This document shows, in pieces, positions 62,104 through 64,000 of a DNA stretch of 64,000 bases (positions within the stretch are counted from its first letter, which is position 1; every line of letters starts with the position of its first letter). Source of the DNA: Nocardia brevicatena NBRC 12119 (lineage in GTDB: Bacteria > Actinomycetota > Actinomycetes > Mycobacteriales > Mycobacteriaceae); assembly GCF_000308495.1 (NCBI RefSeq), contig NZ_BAFU01000053.1, positions 111,866 through 175,865 on the forward strand. Reading direction: 5' to 3'. A model generated the notes under the pieces. That model made no database searches. It worked only from the letters and a program-made list of their open reading frames with translations, and was not told where the DNA came from. Position numbers and translations under genes: made by a program.

Positions 62104-64000
62104 CTACCGAGTAACGACCTGGCCGTTGGGGCTCTGCTCCAGTACGGGAAGGTTCGACTCTTCCAGGACCGGTGGCAGCGCCGGGAGTTGTTCGGGTTCG
62201 GCCGGCTCTGGCGGGGGCAGCAACCGCGGCAGCAGGGTGGAACCCGCGGTGGCGGCCAAGGCCGAGGAGGTCGCGATGGTCCAGGCGAACGGACCCAACG
62301 GGGTGCAGCCGAAATAGGCGCCGAGGCCGGGGATCATCACGATCGCGCCGAGGACGGCACCGCTGGCGGCGGTAGTGAGCCAGACGAACGGGCTGCGGTA
62401 GCCGGAGATGAGGGTCTGACCCAGCTGGGTGCCGATCAGGGCCACCAACGCGATGGTATCGGCGCGGCGCCGCGAGCCGGTGTAGCGGCCGATGGTCCAT
62501 GCCGCCGCGGCCCCGGTGGCGGTGGCGACGCCGCGGACCGCGATGGCGCGCACCAGGTCGGCCCCGAGATGGGCGGGTGGGATCTCGGCGAGTTGGTGGG
62601 CCCGCTGCTCGACCCAGCGCTGACCGTCCTGCGGCTCGGGCTGCTCCTGGTCGCCCGCCAGGGCCAGCGCCAACGCCGGGAACATATCGGTGAGCATATT
62701 GACCAGCAGGAATTGGCGGGTTCCCAGCGGTGCTCGACCGCCGAGCGCGGTGCCGAACAGGGTGAAAGCGATCTCTCCGGCGTTGCCGCCGACCAGCACC
62801 GCCACCGCGTCGGCGACCCGCTGCCACATACTGCGGCCTTCCACCAGCGCATGCAGCAGCGCGCGCGGATCCGGTTCGGTGAGTACCAGGTCGGCGGCGT
62901 TGCGGGCCGCGGCCGACCCGTGCGCCGCGACACCGATGCCGATATCGGCGGTTCGGATCGCGGCGGCGTCGTTGCTGCCGTCGCCGGTCATGCCCACGAC
63001 ATGGCCGGTGCGCCGCAGCGCGGAGATGATGCGTACCTTCTGTTCCGGGTCGACCCGGGCGAAGACGGTGCTGCGTTCGATCAGCTCGGTCTGCGCGGTG
63101 TCGTCCAGTCCGTCCAGATCGGCGCCGGTGGTGACGGTCTCGACGGTGATGCCCAGCTGCCGGGCCACGGCGGCGGCGGTGACCGGATGGTCGCCGGTGA
63201 TCATCCGGACACCGACCCCGTTCTCCTGGAGTGCGCGCACGAGGTAGGGAGTCTGCGGCCGAGGAGTGTCGGCGATACCGAGGAAGCCCAGCAGTGTGAG
63301 TTCCTCGACCACGTCCTCCATCTCTTCGGGATGTTCGTGCAGGTCGCGGCCGGCCACCACCAGCACTCGCAGGCCCTGCTCGGCGAGATCGCCCACCACC
63401 GATTCGGCCTTCTTGCGCAACTGGTTCGTCAGCGACCGGTCGGGTTCGGTATCGGTGTGTACCCGGGTGCATTTGGGCAGCACCACCTCGGGGGCTCCTT
63501 TGACCACCAGCCGCAGCTTGTGCGCGGTCTGCCCGAAGGCCGCCGCGTATCCCCGGTTGGATTCGAAGGGAATTTCGTCGATGGGGTCCCATGTGTGCGC
63601 GTCCGCGCCGAGGATATCGGCGGCGGCGTCCAGGACGGCCCGGTCGGTGGCGTGCAGCACCGGTCCGTCCTCGGGATCGGGGCAGGCGCGGGCGGCGGCG
63701 CGCAGCAGCCGGCGCGCGCCCTTGGCATCGGTATCGGGCTGCCACTGCTCGTCCAGATCGGCCAGCGCGGTCAAGCGCAGCCGGCCCTCGGTGAGGGTGC
63801 CGGTCTTGTCGAAGCACAGGGTGTCGACGCGGCCGAGCGCCTCCACCACACGGTTGGCGCGCACCAGCACGCCGTAACGGGACAGCCGGCGGGCGGCGGC
63901 CAATTGCGCCACGGTGGCGACCAGGGGTAGGCCTTCGGGCACCGCGGCGACCGCGACGCCCACGCCGTCGGCGATCGCCGCGCGCAGGGCGCGGCCGCGC
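62104..64000 (-). CDS. Cation-transporting P-type ATPase (CtpI-like), partial
   Basis: The frame runs off the right edge, so the N-terminal part is not in the window. Visible are PEGLPLVATVAQLAAARRLS (TM4 ion-site region with VPEGLP), the phosphorylation motif CFDKTGTLTEG, KGAPEVVLPK (nucleotide site), MITGDHPVTAAAVARQLGI and MTGDGSNDAAAIRTADIGIG, followed by C-terminal helices. The type resembles large mycobacterial P-type ATPases such as CtpI. The cation is unknown. Expression ends at the hairpin at 62063-62093. Confidence 0.88.
   Translation of the reverse strand, partial: RGRALRAAIADGVGVAVAAVPEGLPLVATVAQLAAARRLSRYGVLVRANRVVEALGRVDTLCFDKTGTLTEGRLRLTALADLDEQWQPDTDAKGARRLLRAAARACPDPEDGPVLHATDRAVLDAAADILGADAHTWDPIDEIPFESNRGYAAAFGQTAHKLRLVVKGAPEVVLPKCTRVHTDTEPDRSLTNQLRKKAESVVGDLAEQGLRVLVVAGRDLHEHPEEMEDVVEELTLLGFLGIADTPRPQTPYLVRALQENGVGVRMITGDHPVTAAAVARQLGITVETVTTGADLDGLDDTAQTELIERSTVFARVDPEQKVRIISALRRTGHVVGMTGDGSNDAAAIRTADIGIGVAAHGSAAARNAADLVLTEPDPRALLHALVEGRSMWQRVADAVAVLVGGNAGEIAFTLFGTALGGRAPLGTRQFLLVNMLTDMFPALALALAGDQEQPEPQDGQRWVEQRAHQLAEIPPAHLGADLVRAIAVRGVATATGAAAAWTIGRYTGSRRRADTIALVALIGTQLGQTLISGYRSPFVWLTTAASGAVLGAIVMIPGLGAYFGCTPLGPFAWTIATSSALAATAGSTLLPRLLPPPEPAEPEQLPALPPVLEESNLPVLEQSPNGQVVTR

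Overview
The window is high-GC actinobacterial DNA, most likely from Nocardia or a close relative in the Nocardiaceae. This is inferred from GC-rich third codon positions, frequent GTG starts, many TetR/MarR/IclR regulators, F420-type enzymes, and families such as DUF3140/baeRF, DUF2795, DUF1990 and MFS pumps with carboxypeptidase-regulatory tails. No rRNA, tRNA, CRISPR array, transposase or integrase was seen.

Layout. From 0.7 to 12.9 kb there are a LysE exporter, an AhpD-like protein, a 4Fe-4S protein, a methyltransferase, an NmrA-like reductase, and a regulated efflux region: a MarR gene, a divergent MFS gene, then MarR, a giant MFS and YceI in overlapping order. From 13.0 to 19.4 kb lies a stress-type block: Mn-catalase, hemerythrin, DUF1360, alcohol dehydrogenase, SRPBCC, cation diffusion facilitator, DUF2795 and a phosphoribosyltransferase/erythromycin-esterase gene. 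Several of these are broken, and several are preceded by GTTT/GTTC-N15-GGGTA promoters of the SigB/SigF kind. From 19.5 to 22.1 kb there are an ArsR/SRPBCC pair, a TetR gene and a secreted hydrolase. From 22.5 to 27.4 kb a cobalamin riboswitch precedes a substrate-binding protein with a large internal deletion, a methyltransferase, two PepT-type permeases and a double ATPase. From 27.5 to 36.9 kb there are a dehydrogenase, Dps, F420-type enzymes, a DUF3140-baeRF fusion and an aldehyde dehydrogenase. A second cobalamin riboswitch precedes metE (37.7 to 40.0 kb). From 40 to 48.7 kb are oxidoreductases, gluconokinase, a NUDIX protein, an FAD monooxygenase with twin operators, a Cmx-like pump and a universal stress protein. 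A third cobalamin riboswitch precedes a BtuC/D/F-like ABC importer (48.9 to 51.9 kb). From 52 to 60.4 kb are regulators, a PAP2 membrane protein, and a small catabolic cluster (TetR, acyl-CoA ligase, flavin oxidoreductase, SDR, IclR). The right edge holds a methyltransferase, an S1-domain protein and a P-type ATPase that runs off the window.

Two themes join these parts. First, vitamin B12: three cobalamin riboswitches within about 27 kb control a BtuCDF-like importer, the B12-independent methionine synthase, and a less familiar PepT-type ABC operon containing a methyltransferase. Second, gene decay: about fourteen genes are frameshifted, truncated, or keep both ends while missing the middle. 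The decayed genes are mostly single enzymes beside intact neighbours. No mobile element explains them, so either local deletion or an assembly problem should be considered.
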